Of a stretch of 64,000 nt of DNA, positions 8,220-17,875 are shown piece after piece (positions within the stretch are counted from its first letter, which is position 1; each line of letters starts with the position of its first letter). Location: assembly GCF_006716785.1 (NCBI RefSeq), contig NZ_VFPQ01000001.1:1860001-1924000 (forward strand), read 5' to 3'. The stretch comes from Thermopolyspora flexuosa. GTDB taxonomy: Bacteria > Actinomycetota > Actinomycetes > Streptosporangiales > Streptosporangiaceae. The position numbers and the translations under genes are program-made. The notes under the pieces are model-generated. The model worked only from the letters and a program-made list of their open reading frames with translations. It was not told where the DNA came from and did not search any database.

Positions 8220-9539
8220 GTGACGTTCGGTCGGCGGCTGCGGTGGTGGCGGCAGCGGCGAGGGATGTCCCTGGCGATTCTGGCGAAGCGGTGTTATGTC
8301 GCCAAGGGTTATCTCAGCCGGGTCGAGCGGGATTTGCGTCGTCCGCAGCGAAGGGTCGCCGAGCTCCTCGACGCCGCGTTGGGCGCAGACGGAGAACTGA
8401 TTGCCGCATGGGTCGGTGAGGACACAACGGGCGCGGCTCCGGCGGACGCAAGTGATGGCGCCCCGAAAAGGCGTTTGTCCGGTGATGCGGCTGTCTTCGG
8501 GTCCGTTCGAGGGCCGTGGTTCGACCACGGCGACGACACCGGGCCGGTGGGCGTCGTTTCCCTCGACGACGAGGAGCGTCTGTCGTACGTGCTCCGGGCA
8601 CCTCACACCCTGGACCTCACGGTCGTCGACCTGCTCGCGACCGTGCTGGCGGCCCAACGCCGGATCGAGGATCGGGTCGGTGCGGCGCCGCTGATCGAGT
8701 CGGTCCGAGCGCAGCTTTCGGTCATCGAAAGGCTCGTCATCGCCGCGAGAGGACCGGTGCGCGAACGCATGCTCGACGTGGGCGGGCAGTGGGCACAGTT
8801 CGCGGGATGGCTGCACGCCAGCGCAGGCCGTCCGCAGGAGGCCGGCCGCTACTACGAACGGGCGCTCCAGTGGGGTGGTGAGGCGGACAATCGCCACCTC
8901 ATCGCCACCGCGCTCAGCATGAAGGGCCATCTCGCATGGCTGTCCCGCATGCCGGGCCCGCTGATCGGGCTGTCCCGGGCGGCACAGCGGGATCCGGCGG
9001 TGAGTCCCGGGGTGCGTGCGCTGGCCGCACAGCAGGAGGCGCGGGGTCTCGCCCTCACCGGCGAGGCGGACCTGATGAGGCGCAAGCTGGACGAGGCCGC
9101 GGAACTCGCCGCGCTGGCCGCAGGGCATCCCGACGAGGAACCGCCCTGGGTGTACTTCTTCACCCCCGGATATCTGACCCTGCAGCGAGGACTCGCCTAC
9201 CGCTGTCTCGGCCGTCACCGGGAGGCGATCGAGTTGCTCCGCGGCGGCCTGGACGCGCTCGACCCGGACACGCGACACACCGAATGGACAGCGGGCTATG
9301 TGCTGCAGCTCGCGGTGGCCCACCACGCGCTCGGCGAGACCGACCACGCGTGCTCGTCGGCACTGCAGGCCGTGCGGATCGCGGAGCGGACCGCGTCCGT
9401 ACGGCTTCGCGCGCAGCTCCTTGACCTGCATGCCCGCCTCGAGCGCGATCAGCCGCGTCATCCGGCGGTCAGGGAGCTGGGTGATCGGCTGCGTTCCCTT
9501 GCACACGCGGGTCAGGGGCGGCAGACGACCTTTTCGTGA
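8220..9539 (+). CDS. XRE-family regulator with TPR-like C-terminus (copy 2)
   Basis: A 439-residue paralogue of the gene at 6552. The helix-turn-helix (MSLAILAKRCYVAKGYLSRVE) is nearly unchanged, whereas the C-terminal 350 residues are a distinct helical repeat domain with motifs such as RYYERALQWGGEADN and LAYRCLGRHREAIELL, typical of tetratricopeptide repeats. The start is GTG 8220 with GGGAGGACAGG upstream. A 411-bp gap holding the DUF397-like remnant separates it from copy 1. Both copies probably recognise similar DNA but respond to different signals; this is inference from the pattern of conservation. Confidence 0.75.
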   Translation: MTFGRRLRWWRQRRGMSLAILAKRCYVAKGYLSRVERDLRRPQRRVAELLDAALGADGELIAAWVGEDTTGAAPADASDGAPKRRLSGDAAVFGSVRGPWFDHGDDTGPVGVVSLDDEERLSYVLRAPHTLDLTVVDLLATVLAAQRRIEDRVGAAPLIESVRAQLSVIERLVIAARGPVRERMLDVGGQWAQFAGWLHASAGRPQEAGRYYERALQWGGEADNRHLIATALSMKGHLAWLSRMPGPLIGLSRAAQRDPAVSPGVRALAAQQEARGLALTGEADLMRRKLDEAAELAALAAGHPDEEPPWVYFFTPGYLTLQRGLAYRCLGRHREAIELLRGGLDALDPDTRHTEWTAGYVLQLAVAHHALGETDHACSSALQAVRIAERTASVRLRAQLLDLHARLERDQPRHPAVRELGDRLRSLAHAGQGRQTTFS

Positions 9540-9804
9540 GCACGAATACGGCGGTACACCGGGTTTTTCGCCGTGTCGTGGGCTGGCGGGGCCCGGTCAT
9601 CCTGAAGCTCTCCCGCCCTGTCATATCGAACGTGGCAACGGACTCAGGAGAGGAATTCGGCGCAGGCCCGCCTCCTCCGGCCACGCCGTACACGTTGCGT
9701 GTGGAATTTCAGGGGAATCGTGGCGGGAGTGTCGTGTGGTGCCGCTCGATTAAGGGATTGCTTAGGTCGGCGTTGACAGTCATCGGAATCGGAACTGCAC
9801 TTAG

Positions 9805-9825
9805 CCCCTACACGTCGTGAAGGGG
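9805..9825. promoter_or_regulatory. Palindrome overlapping the coxM ribosome-binding site
   Basis: A 21-base inverted repeat with arms CCCCTACACG and CGTGAAGGGG around a central T; nine of ten pairs match. The right arm contains the AGGGG that serves as Shine-Dalgarno for coxM (ATG 9833). It could be an operator at the head of the cox operon or an mRNA hairpin that hides the ribosome-binding site. A perfect TTGACA is at 9773-9778, but no good -10 box lies at normal spacing. Confidence 0.5.
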
Positions 9826-9832
9826 TGTGTTC

Positions 9833-10708
9833 ATGCAGGTACCGGCGCCGGTGGAATATGAGCGGGCCACGAGCGTCGAGCACGCCATCGAGCTGCTGGA
9901 ACGGCTTGGCGGGTCCGCGCGTATCCTCGCGGGCGGGCACAGCCTGCTGCCGATGATGAAGCTCCGGCTGGCCAGCCCCGAGTACCTCATCGACATCAAC
10001 GAATTGCACGGCGAGCTCGGCTATATCCGGGTGGAGCCGGAGCTCGTGCGGATCGGGGCGATGACCCGGCACCGCGAGCTGCTCGAGTCGGACGAGCTCG
10101 CCGCGGTGTTCCCCATCTTCCGGGACGCCGAGAAGGTGATCGCCGATCCCATTGTGCGGAACCGCGGCACGATCGGCGGGTCGCTGTGCCAGGCCGACCC
10201 GTCGGAGGACCTGTCGGCGGTGTGCACGACCGTGGGCGCGGAGTGCGTGATCCGCGGCGGTGCGGGGGAGCGGGTCGTGCCGATGGAGGAGTTCCACCGC
10301 GGGCCGTACGAGACCGCGGTCGGCGAGGCCGAGATGCTCGTCGAGGTCCGCATCCCGGTACGGCCCGGCGGATCCAGTGCCTACGAGAAGGTGGAGCGCC
10401 GCGCCGGGGACTGGGCGATCGCGTCGGCGGGCGCGGCGGTGTGGCTGGAGGACGGCGTGATCGCGGACGCCCGGGTGGGGCTCGCCGCGGTCGGGCCGAA
10501 CACGACCGGCATCCCGGCGGTGACCGAGGCGCTGCGCGGCCGGGTGCCGTCGGAGGAGCTGTACGCGCGGGCCGGCGAGATCGCGGCGGAGAACTGCAGC
10601 CCGGTCACCGACCAGCGCGGCAGCGCCGAGTACAAGCGCCACCTCGTCGCCGAGCTCACCAAGCGGGCCCTGCGCCGCGCCGTCGCCCGCGTCACCGGAG
10701 GGAACTGA
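9833..10708 (+). CDS. coxM: Aerobic CO dehydrogenase, medium FAD subunit
   Basis: The flavoprotein subunit of the molybdenum CO dehydrogenase, passing electrons from the iron-sulfur subunit to the quinone pool through FAD. The 291 residues show the two FAD-binding motifs of the family, [13 protein letters not shown] near residue 28 and [14 protein letters not shown] near 110. Length is normal. ATG 9833 is chosen over a GTG two codons upstream because AGGGG is seven bases before it. The gene starts an operon whose next gene, coxS, follows after one base. Confidence 0.93.
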   Translation: MQVPAPVEYERATSVEHAIELLERLGGSARILAGGHSLLPMMKLRLASPEYLIDINELHGELGYIRVEPELVRIGAMTRHRELLESDELAAVFPIFRDAEKVIADPIVRNRGTIGGSLCQADPSEDLSAVCTTVGAECVIRGGAGERVVPMEEFHRGPYETAVGEAEMLVEVRIPVRPGGSSAYEKVERRAGDWAIASAGAAVWLEDGVIADARVGLAAVGPNTTGIPAVTEALRGRVPSEELYARAGEIAAENCSPVTDQRGSAEYKRHLVAELTKRALRRAVARVTGGN

Positions 10709-10709
10709 C

Positions 10710-11225
10710 ATGCAGGTTTCCATGATCGTCAACGGCGAGCAGGTGTCCGGCGAGATCGAGCCGCGGCTGCTGCTCGTGCACTTCCTGCGCGACCACCTCG
10801 GCCTGACCGGCACCCACTGGGGCTGCGACACGAGCAACTGCGGCGCCTGCGTGGTGTGGCTCGACGGCGAGCCGGTCAAGTCGTGCACGGTGCTCGCGGC
10901 CACCGCGAGCGGCCACGAGGTCCGCACCGTGGAGGGCCTGGAGCGGGAGGACGGCGAGCTCGACCCGGTGCAGCGCGGGTTCACCGAGTGCCACGGCCTG
11001 CAGTGCGGGTTCTGCACGCCCGGCATGCTGATGACCGCCCGCTGGCTGCTCGACCGCAACCCGGACCCCACCGACGCGGAGATCCGCGAGGCGATCTCCG
11101 GCCAGATCTGCCGGTGCACCGGCTACGCCACGATCGTCCGCTCGATCAAGTGGGCCGCCGCCTACGAGGCGGCGCGGCGCGAGGCCGCCACGGCCGACGC
11201 GAGCAGCAACGGGAGCGCCTCATGA
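10710..11225 (+). CDS. coxS: Aerobic CO dehydrogenase, small [2Fe-2S] subunit
   Basis: The 171-residue iron-sulfur subunit of CO dehydrogenase. The plant-ferredoxin-type cluster ligands are C39, C44, C47 and C59 ([13 protein letters not shown]...SC), and the helical-domain cluster ligands are C99, C102, C134 and C136 (QCGFCTPG...ICRCTGY). All eight cysteines are present, so both clusters should form. Its stop overlaps the coxL start (ATGA), indicating translational coupling. Confidence 0.95.
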   Translation: MQVSMIVNGEQVSGEIEPRLLLVHFLRDHLGLTGTHWGCDTSNCGACVVWLDGEPVKSCTVLAATASGHEVRTVEGLEREDGELDPVQRGFTECHGLQCGFCTPGMLMTARWLLDRNPDPTDAEIREAISGQICRCTGYATIVRSIKWAAAYEAARREAATADASSNGSAS

Positions 11226-13612
11226 CCGCCGTCGACTTCCGTCCCCCCGGGTTCGAGAACAACGACCAGAAGCCCATCGGCTACGGCCGCATGCTCCGCA
11301 AGGAGGACGCCCGGTTCATCCGCGGCAAGGGCCGGTACGTCGACGACGTACGGCTGCCCGGCATGCTGCACCTGGCGATCCTCCGCTCCCCGCTGGCCCA
11401 CGCCCGCATCGTGCGCATCGACACGAGCGCGGCCGAGGCCCACCCGAAGGTGAAGGCAGTGGTCACCGGCGCGATGCTCGCCGAGCGCGGCCTGGCCTGG
11501 ATGCCGACGCTCGCCGGCGACGTGCAGGCCGTACTCGCCACCGACAAGGTGCGGTTCCAGGGCCAGGAGGTCGCGTTCGTGGTCGCCGAGGACCGGTACG
11601 CGGCCCGGGACGCGCTCGAGCTCATCGACGTCGAATACGAGCCGCTCGACCCGGTGATCGACGTGCGCAGGGCCCTCGCCCCGGACGCCCCGGTGATCCG
11701 CACCGACCTGGAGGGCAAGACCGACAACCACATCTTCGACTGGGAGACCGGCGACGCCGAGGAGACCGAGCGGGCCTTCGCCTCCGCCGACGTCGTGGTG
11801 AGCCAGGACATCGTCTACCCACGGGTGCACCCGGCCCCGCTGGAGACCTGCGGCGCGGTCGCCGACTACGACCGGGTCAGCGGCAAGCTCACCCTCTGGT
11901 CGACCACGCAGGCCCCGCACGCGCACCGCACCCTGTACGCGCTCGTCGCTGGCCTGCCCGAGCACAAGATCCGGGTGATCGCCCCGGACATCGGCGGCGG
12001 GTTCGGCGGCAAGGTGCCGATCTACCCCGGGTACGTGTGCGCGATCGTCGGCTCGATGCTCACCGGCAGGCCGGTCAAGTGGGTGGAGGACCGCTCCGAG
12101 AACCTGATCAGCACCGGCTTTGCCCGCGACTACATCATGCGCGGCGAGATCGCCGCCACGAGGGACGGGAAGATCCTCGCCATCCGCACCCACGTGCTCG
12201 CCGACCACGGCGCGTTCAACGCCCAGGCGGCCCCGTCGAAGTACCCGGCCGGGTTCTTCGGCGTGTTCACCGGCAGCTACGACCTGCAGGCCGCGTACGC
12301 CAAGGTGACCGCCGTCTACACGAACAAGGCCCCCGGCGGCGTGGCGTACGCCTGCTCGTTCCGCATCACCGAGGCCGTCTACCTGGTCGAGCGCATCGTC
12401 GACCGCCTCGCCGACGAGCTCGGCATGGACCCGGTCGAGCTGCGGCTGAAGAACCTGCTCAAGCCCGAGCAGTTTCCCTACAAGACGAAGACCGGCTGGG
12501 TGTACGACTCGGGGAACTACGAGCCGACGCTGCGCAAGGCGATGGAGATCGCCGGCTACCACGAGCTGCGCAAGGAGCAGGCCGAACGGCGGGCCCGCGG
12601 CGAGCTCATGGGCATCGGCGTGTCGTTCTTCACCGAGGCGGTCGGCGCCGGGCCGCGCAAGCACATGGACATCCTCGGCCTCGGCATGAACGACGGCTGC
12701 GAGCTGCGCGTGCACCCCACCGGCAAGGCCGTGCTCAGGCTCTCGGTGCAGACCCAGGGCCAGGGCCACGAGACCACGTTCGCGCAGATCGTCGCCGAGG
12801 AGCTCGGCATCCCGCCGGACGACATCGAGGTGGTGCACGGCGACACCGACCAGACGCCGTTCGGGCTCGGCACGTACGGCAGCCGCTCCACGCCGGTGTC
12901 CGGCGCGGCGGCCGCGCTCGTGGCGCGCAGGATCCGGGACAAGGCGAAGATCATCGCCTCGGGCATGCTCGAGGTGTCGGTCGCCGACCTGGAGTGGCGC
13001 AAGGGCGCCTTCCACGTCAAGGGCGACCCGACCCGCGCGGTCACCATCCAGGACATCGCGATGCGGGCGCACGGCGCGGGCGACCTGCCCGAGGGCCTGG
13101 AGGGCGGCCTCGACGCGCAGATCTGCTACAACCCGGAGAACCTCACCTATCCCCACGGGGCGTACATCTGCGTCGTCGACATCGACCCCGGCACCGCGAA
13201 GGTGAAGGTGCGGCGGTTCGTCGCGGTGGACGACTGCGGCACCCGGATCAACCCGATGATCATCGAGGGCCAGGTGCACGGCGGCCTCGCCGACGGCGTG
13301 GGCATGGCGCTCATGGAGATGATCGCGTTCGACGAGGACGGCAACTGCCTCGGCGCCTCGTTCATGGACTACCTGCTGCCCACCGCGCTCGAGGTGCCGG
13401 ACTGGGAGACCGGCTACACGGTCACCCCGTCGCCGCACCACCCGATCGGCGCCAAGGGCATCGGCGAGTCGGCGACCGTGGGCTCCCCGCCGGCGATCGT
13501 CAACGCCGTGGTGGACGCGCTCAAGCCGTTCGGGATCCGGCACGTCGACATGCCGCTCACCCCCTCGCGGGTGTGGGAGGCGATGCAGGGCCGGCCGCAG
13601 CCGCCGATCTGA
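11222..13612 (+). CDS. coxL: Aerobic CO dehydrogenase, large Mo/Cu subunit, form I
   Basis: The 796-residue catalytic subunit that oxidises CO to CO2 at a Mo-S-Cu centre. Residues 375-381 read AYACSFR, the signature of form I CoxL with the copper-binding cysteine at C378; form II enzymes have a different loop. Molybdopterin-binding segments such as [11 protein letters not shown] (about 256), [12 protein letters not shown] and the C-terminal [18 protein letters not shown] with the conserved active-site glutamate are intact. The start is ATG 11222, overlapping coxS. True CO oxidation is therefore well supported, for energy or survival at trace CO levels. Confidence 0.96.
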   Translation: MTAVDFRPPGFENNDQKPIGYGRMLRKEDARFIRGKGRYVDDVRLPGMLHLAILRSPLAHARIVRIDTSAAEAHPKVKAVVTGAMLAERGLAWMPTLAGDVQAVLATDKVRFQGQEVAFVVAEDRYAARDALELIDVEYEPLDPVIDVRRALAPDAPVIRTDLEGKTDNHIFDWETGDAEETERAFASADVVVSQDIVYPRVHPAPLETCGAVADYDRVSGKLTLWSTTQAPHAHRTLYALVAGLPEHKIRVIAPDIGGGFGGKVPIYPGYVCAIVGSMLTGRPVKWVEDRSENLISTGFARDYIMRGEIAATRDGKILAIRTHVLADHGAFNAQAAPSKYPAGFFGVFTGSYDLQAAYAKVTAVYTNKAPGGVAYACSFRITEAVYLVERIVDRLADELGMDPVELRLKNLLKPEQFPYKTKTGWVYDSGNYEPTLRKAMEIAGYHELRKEQAERRARGELMGIGVSFFTEAVGAGPRKHMDILGLGMNDGCELRVHPTGKAVLRLSVQTQGQGHETTFAQIVAEELGIPPDDIEVVHGDTDQTPFGLGTYGSRSTPVSGAAAALVARRIRDKAKIIASGMLEVSVADLEWRKGAFHVKGDPTRAVTIQDIAMRAHGAGDLPEGLEGGLDAQICYNPENLTYPHGAYICVVDIDPGTAKVKVRRFVAVDDCGTRINPMIIEGQVHGGLADGVGMALMEMIAFDEDGNCLGASFMDYLLPTALEVPDWETGYTVTPSPHHPIGAKGIGESATVGSPPAIVNAVVDALKPFGIRHVDMPLTPSRVWEAMQGRPQPPI

Positions 13613-13630
13613 GGACGGGGGAGTGCGACG

Positions 13631-14692
13631 GTGGGATCGAGGACATCCCTTGCCGAGCGGATGCGGGAGCTGGCCGAGCACCGCGTGCCGTTCGTGCACG
13701 CGGTGGTGGTCCGCGCCCAGGTGCCCACGTCCGTGCAGGCCGGGGACGACGCGATCGTGCTGCCCGACGGCTCGATCGAGGGCTTCGTCGGCGGCCGGTG
13801 CGCCGAGCAGTCGGTCCGTACGGCGGCGCTCGGCACGCTGCGGGACGGGCGCAGCCTGCTGCTGCGGGTGCTGCCGGAGGGGGAGCCGGAGTTCCCCGAG
13901 TCCCCGGGCGCCCGGGTCGTGGTGAACCCGTGCCTGTCCGGCGGCGCGCTGGAGATCTTCCTCCGGCCGCTGCTGCCGCCGCCGGTGGTGTGGGTGGTCG
14001 GCGACGGCCCGATCGCGAAGGCGCTCGCCGAGCTCGCCGGGCCGCTCGACTTCGCGGTCCGGGCCGCCGCCGACCCCAAGGGCCCGGCCGGCGCGACCGC
14101 GGTCGTGGTGGCGAGCCACGGCCGGGACGAGCCGCGGGCGATCCGCGCCGCGCTCGACGCCGGGGTCGGCTACATCGGGCTGGTGGCGAGCCGCCGCCGC
14201 GGCGCCGCCGTACTCGAGGAGATGGGGCTCATCGAGGAGGAACGCCGCCGGATCCGCACCCCGGCCGGCCTCGACATCGGCGCGCGGACCGCCCCGGAGA
14301 TCGCGCTGTCCATCCTCGCCGAGATCGTCGCCGAGATCCGCACCAAGGGCCTCGCCCCCGCCCCGGACCCCGAGGCCGAGACGCCGTCCGCGCCGGTGGC
14401 CGGGGCGGCGGAGCGGGAGGCGGTGGACCCGGCCTGCGGGATGACGGTGACGGCACGGCCCGGCACGCCGCACCTGAAGGTCGGCGGCGAGGACGTGTGG
14501 TTCTGCTGTGCGGGCTGCCGGGACCGCTACGCCGCCGGGCACGCGGAACCGCCGACGCAGGCGGTTGATCCGATTTGTGGTATGACGGTGAGCATCATGC
14601 CTGATACGCCGCATCTGGTGGTGGATGGTAAGGATGTGTGGTTCTGCGGTCCGGGTTGCCGCGACCGGTACGCGGAGCGGGCCGGGCGGTAG
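13631..14692 (+). CDS. XdhC/CoxF-family maturation factor fused to two YHS metal-binding modules
   Basis: A 353-residue protein. Residues 1-100 are an XdhC/CoxI N-terminal domain (DGSIEGFVGGRCAEQSV), and about 115-240 a Rossmann-like XdhC C-terminal domain (VWVVGDGPIAKAL, YIGLVASRRRG). These proteins help load the sulfurated molybdenum cofactor. The C-terminus then carries two YHS-like modules, each with DPxCGMTV and a later FCxxGCRDRY, at about 263-308 and 310-353; such modules bind metals. Copper handling for the Mo-Cu centre is a plausible use. The second module has T-rich codons (gat, att, tgt, ggt, cct) unlike the rest of the gene. The start is GTG 13631. Confidence 0.8.
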   Translation: MGSRTSLAERMRELAEHRVPFVHAVVVRAQVPTSVQAGDDAIVLPDGSIEGFVGGRCAEQSVRTAALGTLRDGRSLLLRVLPEGEPEFPESPGARVVVNPCLSGGALEIFLRPLLPPPVVWVVGDGPIAKALAELAGPLDFAVRAAADPKGPAGATAVVVASHGRDEPRAIRAALDAGVGYIGLVASRRRGAAVLEEMGLIEEERRRIRTPAGLDIGARTAPEIALSILAEIVAEIRTKGLAPAPDPEAETPSAPVAGAAEREAVDPACGMTVTARPGTPHLKVGGEDVWFCCAGCRDRYAAGHAEPPTQAVDPICGMTVSIMPDTPHLVVDGKDVWFCGPGCRDRYAERAGR

Positions 14693-14761
14693 CGGCGTGG
14701 CCGCCACCGGACGCCGACGCGGCGCGGGTGCGGCATGGTGAGCCACCGGGAGGAAGCCGCG

Positions 14762-15649
14762 GTGGCGCCGGTGTTCGCGGACCCCGACGAGGTACGGCGG
14801 CGGCTCGACGAGGTCGGCTACCTGGTCGACGAGGGCATGGCCGCCGCCCTGTTCTTCGCGCTCGCCCTCGGACAGCCGCTGCTGCTCGAGGGCGAGCCCG
14901 GGGTCGGCAAGACCACGGCGGCCAAGGCGCTCGCCCGCGCCCTCGACACCCCGCTGATCCGGCTCCAGTGCTACGAGGGCCTCACCGCGAGCGAGGCCCT
15001 GTACGAGTGGAACCACCAGCGGCAGCTGCTCGCCATCCGGCTCGCCGAGGCCCGGCACGACCACCTCTCCGACGCCGACCTGTTCACCGCCGAGTTCCTG
15101 CTGGAGCGGCCGATCCTGCGCGCCGTACGGCACCGCGGGCCGCGGCCGCCCGTGCTGCTCATCGACGAGATCGACCGGGCCGACGACGAGTTCGAGGCCC
15201 TGTTGTTCGAGTTCCTCGGCGAGGCGTCGGTCACCATCCCCGAACTCGGCACCTTCACCGCCGAACGCCCCCCGATCGTGGTGCTCACCTCCAACCGGAG
15301 CCGGGACCTCCACGACGCCCTGCGGCGGCGGTGTCTCTACCATTGGATCGACTTTCCCTCGCCCGAGCGGGCCGCGGAGATCCTGCGCCGCTCGGTACCC
15401 GCGGCGAACGAGCCGCTGATCAGATCGGCCACCGAGTTCATCGGCCGGATACGGCGGTTCGACCTCGACAAGGCCCCCGGCATGGCCGAGACCATCGACT
15501 GGGTCGCGGCGCTGTCCGCGGTCGGGGCGACCGAGCTGGTCCGCGAGGACGTCGTCCGCACGCTGAGCGCGATCGCCAAGACGCCCGACGACCGCGAAAC
15601 GATCCTCGCCGCGCTCGACGAGCCGACGACCTCACGAGGGAACCCATGA
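14762..15649 (+). CDS. coxD: MoxR-type AAA+ ATPase for CO dehydrogenase maturation
   Basis: An AAA+ ATPase of the MoxR group; CoxD in Oligotropha is needed to build the Mo-S-Cu centre. Walker A is GEPGVGKT and Walker B LLIDEIDRAD; a sensor-type VLTSNRSRDL follows. The GTG at 14762 has GGGAGG eight bases upstream and gives 295 residues; ATG 14735, nine codons earlier, lacks a good site. It follows the XdhC-like gene and precedes coxG and coxE. The VWA protein CoxE is the expected partner, because MoxR-VWA pairs work together. Confidence 0.88.
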   Translation: MAPVFADPDEVRRRLDEVGYLVDEGMAAALFFALALGQPLLLEGEPGVGKTTAAKALARALDTPLIRLQCYEGLTASEALYEWNHQRQLLAIRLAEARHDHLSDADLFTAEFLLERPILRAVRHRGPRPPVLLIDEIDRADDEFEALLFEFLGEASVTIPELGTFTAERPPIVVLTSNRSRDLHDALRRRCLYHWIDFPSPERAAEILRRSVPAANEPLIRSATEFIGRIRRFDLDKAPGMAETIDWVAALSAVGATELVREDVVRTLSAIAKTPDDRETILAALDEPTTSRGNP

Positions 15650-15806
15650 CCCGGGCTGAGCCGCCTGCGGGGTGCCCGCCGCGGCGCCTGCGCACGACGA
15701 GAGGGACGGACCGGGTCCCCCACACCGCCCTGTGCCCGCCGCGCCACCGCGCGGCGGCCCGCACCCCCGGGGCGGTGTCCCGAGCACAAACCCCTGGAGA
15801 AGCACC

Positions 15807-16625
15807 ATGAAGATTGACCACGAGTTCACCGTGAGCGTCCCCGTCGACCGCGCCTGGGCGGTGCTCACCGACCTGGAGGCGATCGCACCCTGCATGCCCG
15901 GCGCGCAGCTCACCGGGGTGGACGGCGACGTCTACTCCGGCAAGGTGAAGATCAAGGTCGGCCCGGTCGTGTCGCAGTACGCCGGAAACGTCAAGTTCCT
16001 GGAGAAGGACGACGCCAACCACCGCGCCGTCATCGACGCCCGGGGCCGCGACTCGCGGGGCGGCGGCAACGCCTCGGCCGTCGTGACCGCACAGCTCCAC
16101 CCGGACGGCGACCGCACCCGGGTCACCGTGGAGACCGACCTCAAGATCACCGGCCGCATCGCCCAGTTCGGCAGCGGCATGATCAAGGAGGTGTCGAACA
16201 AGCTCCTCGGCCAGTTCGTGTCCAACCTGGAGAGCCGCCTCCTCGCCGACGGCGGCGCCGCGGCCGACGCGAAGGAGACCGAGGCCACGGAGGCGGCCAC
16301 CGCCACGGAGACGGCGAAGGAGGCCGCCGAGGAGACCCCGAAGGAGGCCGCGTCCGCCGAGGCGAAGGAGAAGGCGGCGGAACCGGCGGCCGCGCAGGCC
16401 GGGGCCACGGCCTCCGCCGCGGAGGGCGCCGCGGCGAAGCCGGCCGGTGCGGCGGCCGCCTCGGCCACCGGGACCGCCACCGCCCGCTCCGTCGCCCCCG
16501 CCGAGGAGGCCGAGCCGCTCGACGTGCTCAGCCTCGCCGGGAACTCCATCTACAAGCGGCTCATCCCGCTCGCCATCGCGCTCGTCGTCATCATCGCGAT
16601 CATCGTCGTCCTCGTTGTCACCTGA
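15807..16625 (+). CDS. coxG: CoxG-like SRPBCC protein with membrane anchor
   Basis: A 272-residue protein. The first 145 residues are an SRPBCC/CoxG domain (VPVDRAWAVLTDLEAIAPCMPGAQLTG), followed by about 90 residues rich in Ala, Glu and Thr forming a flexible linker, and a C-terminal hydrophobic helix (LIPLAIALVVIIAIIVVLVV). CoxG recruits CO dehydrogenase to the membrane in Oligotropha and is linked to quinone delivery in mycobacterial relatives; the terminal anchor fits that role. ATG 15807 is preceded by GGAG. A 157-bp gap separates it from coxD. Confidence 0.85.
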   Translation: MKIDHEFTVSVPVDRAWAVLTDLEAIAPCMPGAQLTGVDGDVYSGKVKIKVGPVVSQYAGNVKFLEKDDANHRAVIDARGRDSRGGGNASAVVTAQLHPDGDRTRVTVETDLKITGRIAQFGSGMIKEVSNKLLGQFVSNLESRLLADGGAAADAKETEATEAATATETAKEAAEETPKEAASAEAKEKAAEPAAAQAGATASAAEGAAAKPAGAAAASATGTATARSVAPAEEAEPLDVLSLAGNSIYKRLIPLAIALVVIIAIIVVLVVT

Positions 16626-16662
16626 CCGGAACCACACCACTGGCGGACCGCCCGCCGGCGAC

Positions 16663-17868
16663 GTGGCGGGCGGGTCCGTCCCGCCGGTGGCGGCGCCCGT
16701 GGACCGGGCCGCGCTCGCCGTCGCGTTCGCCGACCGGCTGCGGCGGCACGGCGTGACCGTGGGCCTCAGCGCGATCGAGGCGTTCACCCGCGCGCTCGCC
16801 GCCTGCCCGTACCTCACCCGGTCGCGCCTGTACTGGGCGGCCCGGCTCACCCTGGTACGGCACCGCGGCGAGATCGAGATCTTCGACGCGGTGTTCAACG
16901 CCGTGTTCGGCGACGCGACGATCGGCGCCGACCCGCACGCCCGCCGCCGGCAGCGCCCGCTGCCGCCGCCCGCCGCCGGGACCTACGTCTCCGTCCCCGG
17001 CCCGGCGGGCGCCCGGCAGGACGGCGGCGGCCTGCCCTGGGCCACCCTGCCCCGGGTGGCCGAGGCCGCCGAGCCGGCCGACGTGCCGCTCGCCGTACCC
17101 GAGCCGCTGCCCAGCGCGATCGCCGCGCTCGCCGACACCCCGTTCGAGGAGCTCGACGAGCGCCGCCTCGACCGGCTCGGCGACTGGCTGCGCGAGGCGA
17201 TCGCCGACTGGCCCACCCGCCGCGGCCGCCGCCACGCCACCGGCCCCCACGGCCGCCGCATCGCCCTGCGCGCCACGGTCGAGCGGGCCCGCCGTACCGG
17301 ATGGGAGCCGGTACGGCTCGTGCACGAGCGGCCGGTGCGCCGCCCGCGGCGGCTGGTGATGCTCTGCGACGTGAGCGAGTCGATGCGCGCCCAGGTCACC
17401 GCCTACCTGCACCTGATGCGCGCCCTGGCGATGACCGCCGAGGCCGAGGCGTTCGCGTTCGCCACCACCCTCACCCGGCTCACCCCGGTGCTGCGGCACC
17501 GTTCCCCGCGCATCGCGATCGACCGCGCCACCGAGAAGGTCGCCGACCGCTTCGGCGGCACCCGCATCGCCACCAACATCGCCGCCCTCCTCGCCTCCCA
17601 CCACGGCAACCTGCTCCGCGGCGCCGTGGTCCTCATCGGCTCCGACGGCTGGGACACCGACCCACCGGAGGCGATGACCGCCGCCATGTCCCGCCTCCGC
17701 CGCCGCGCCCACCGCGTCATCTGGATGAACCCCCGCGCCGCCGCCCCCGGCTACCGGCCCCTGGTCGGCGGCATGGCCGCGGCCCTGCCGTACTGCGACG
17801 CCCTGCTCCCCGCCCACACCTTCCGCGCCCTGCGCGAGGTGATCGAGACGGTGGCGAGCGTGCGCTAG
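16663..17868 (+). CDS. coxE: VWA-domain CO dehydrogenase maturation protein
   Basis: A protein of about 400 residues with a C-terminal von Willebrand A domain; the metal-ion site motif is DVSESM in RRLVMLCDVSESMRAQ. CoxE acts with the ATPase CoxD in forming the Mo-Cu site. The middle segment has RR-rich and proline-rich stretches. The exact start is uncertain: GTG codons at 16663, 16687 and 16699 are in frame and none has a strong ribosome-binding site. The gene closes the cox operon and ends seven bases from the convergent LysR gene. Confidence 0.85.
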   Translation: MAGGSVPPVAAPVDRAALAVAFADRLRRHGVTVGLSAIEAFTRALAACPYLTRSRLYWAARLTLVRHRGEIEIFDAVFNAVFGDATIGADPHARRRQRPLPPPAAGTYVSVPGPAGARQDGGGLPWATLPRVAEAAEPADVPLAVPEPLPSAIAALADTPFEELDERRLDRLGDWLREAIADWPTRRGRRHATGPHGRRIALRATVERARRTGWEPVRLVHERPVRRPRRLVMLCDVSESMRAQVTAYLHLMRALAMTAEAEAFAFATTLTRLTPVLRHRSPRIAIDRATEKVADRFGGTRIATNIAALLASHHGNLLRGAVVLIGSDGWDTDPPEAMTAAMSRLRRRAHRVIWMNPRAAAPGYRPLVGGMAAALPYCDALLPAHTFRALREVIETVASVR

Positions 17869-17875
17869 CGCGCGG

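Noticed and set aside
9773-9803. A cox promoter built on the perfect TTGACA at 9773-9778
   Set aside because: No acceptable -10 box is found at 16-18 bp; only the -35-like word is secure.
11162-15343. A 1393-codon minus-strand frame across the cox operon
   Set aside because: It is antisense to genes with intact active-site motifs and has Arg/His/Gly-rich composition with no domains; long open antisense frames are expected at this GC content.
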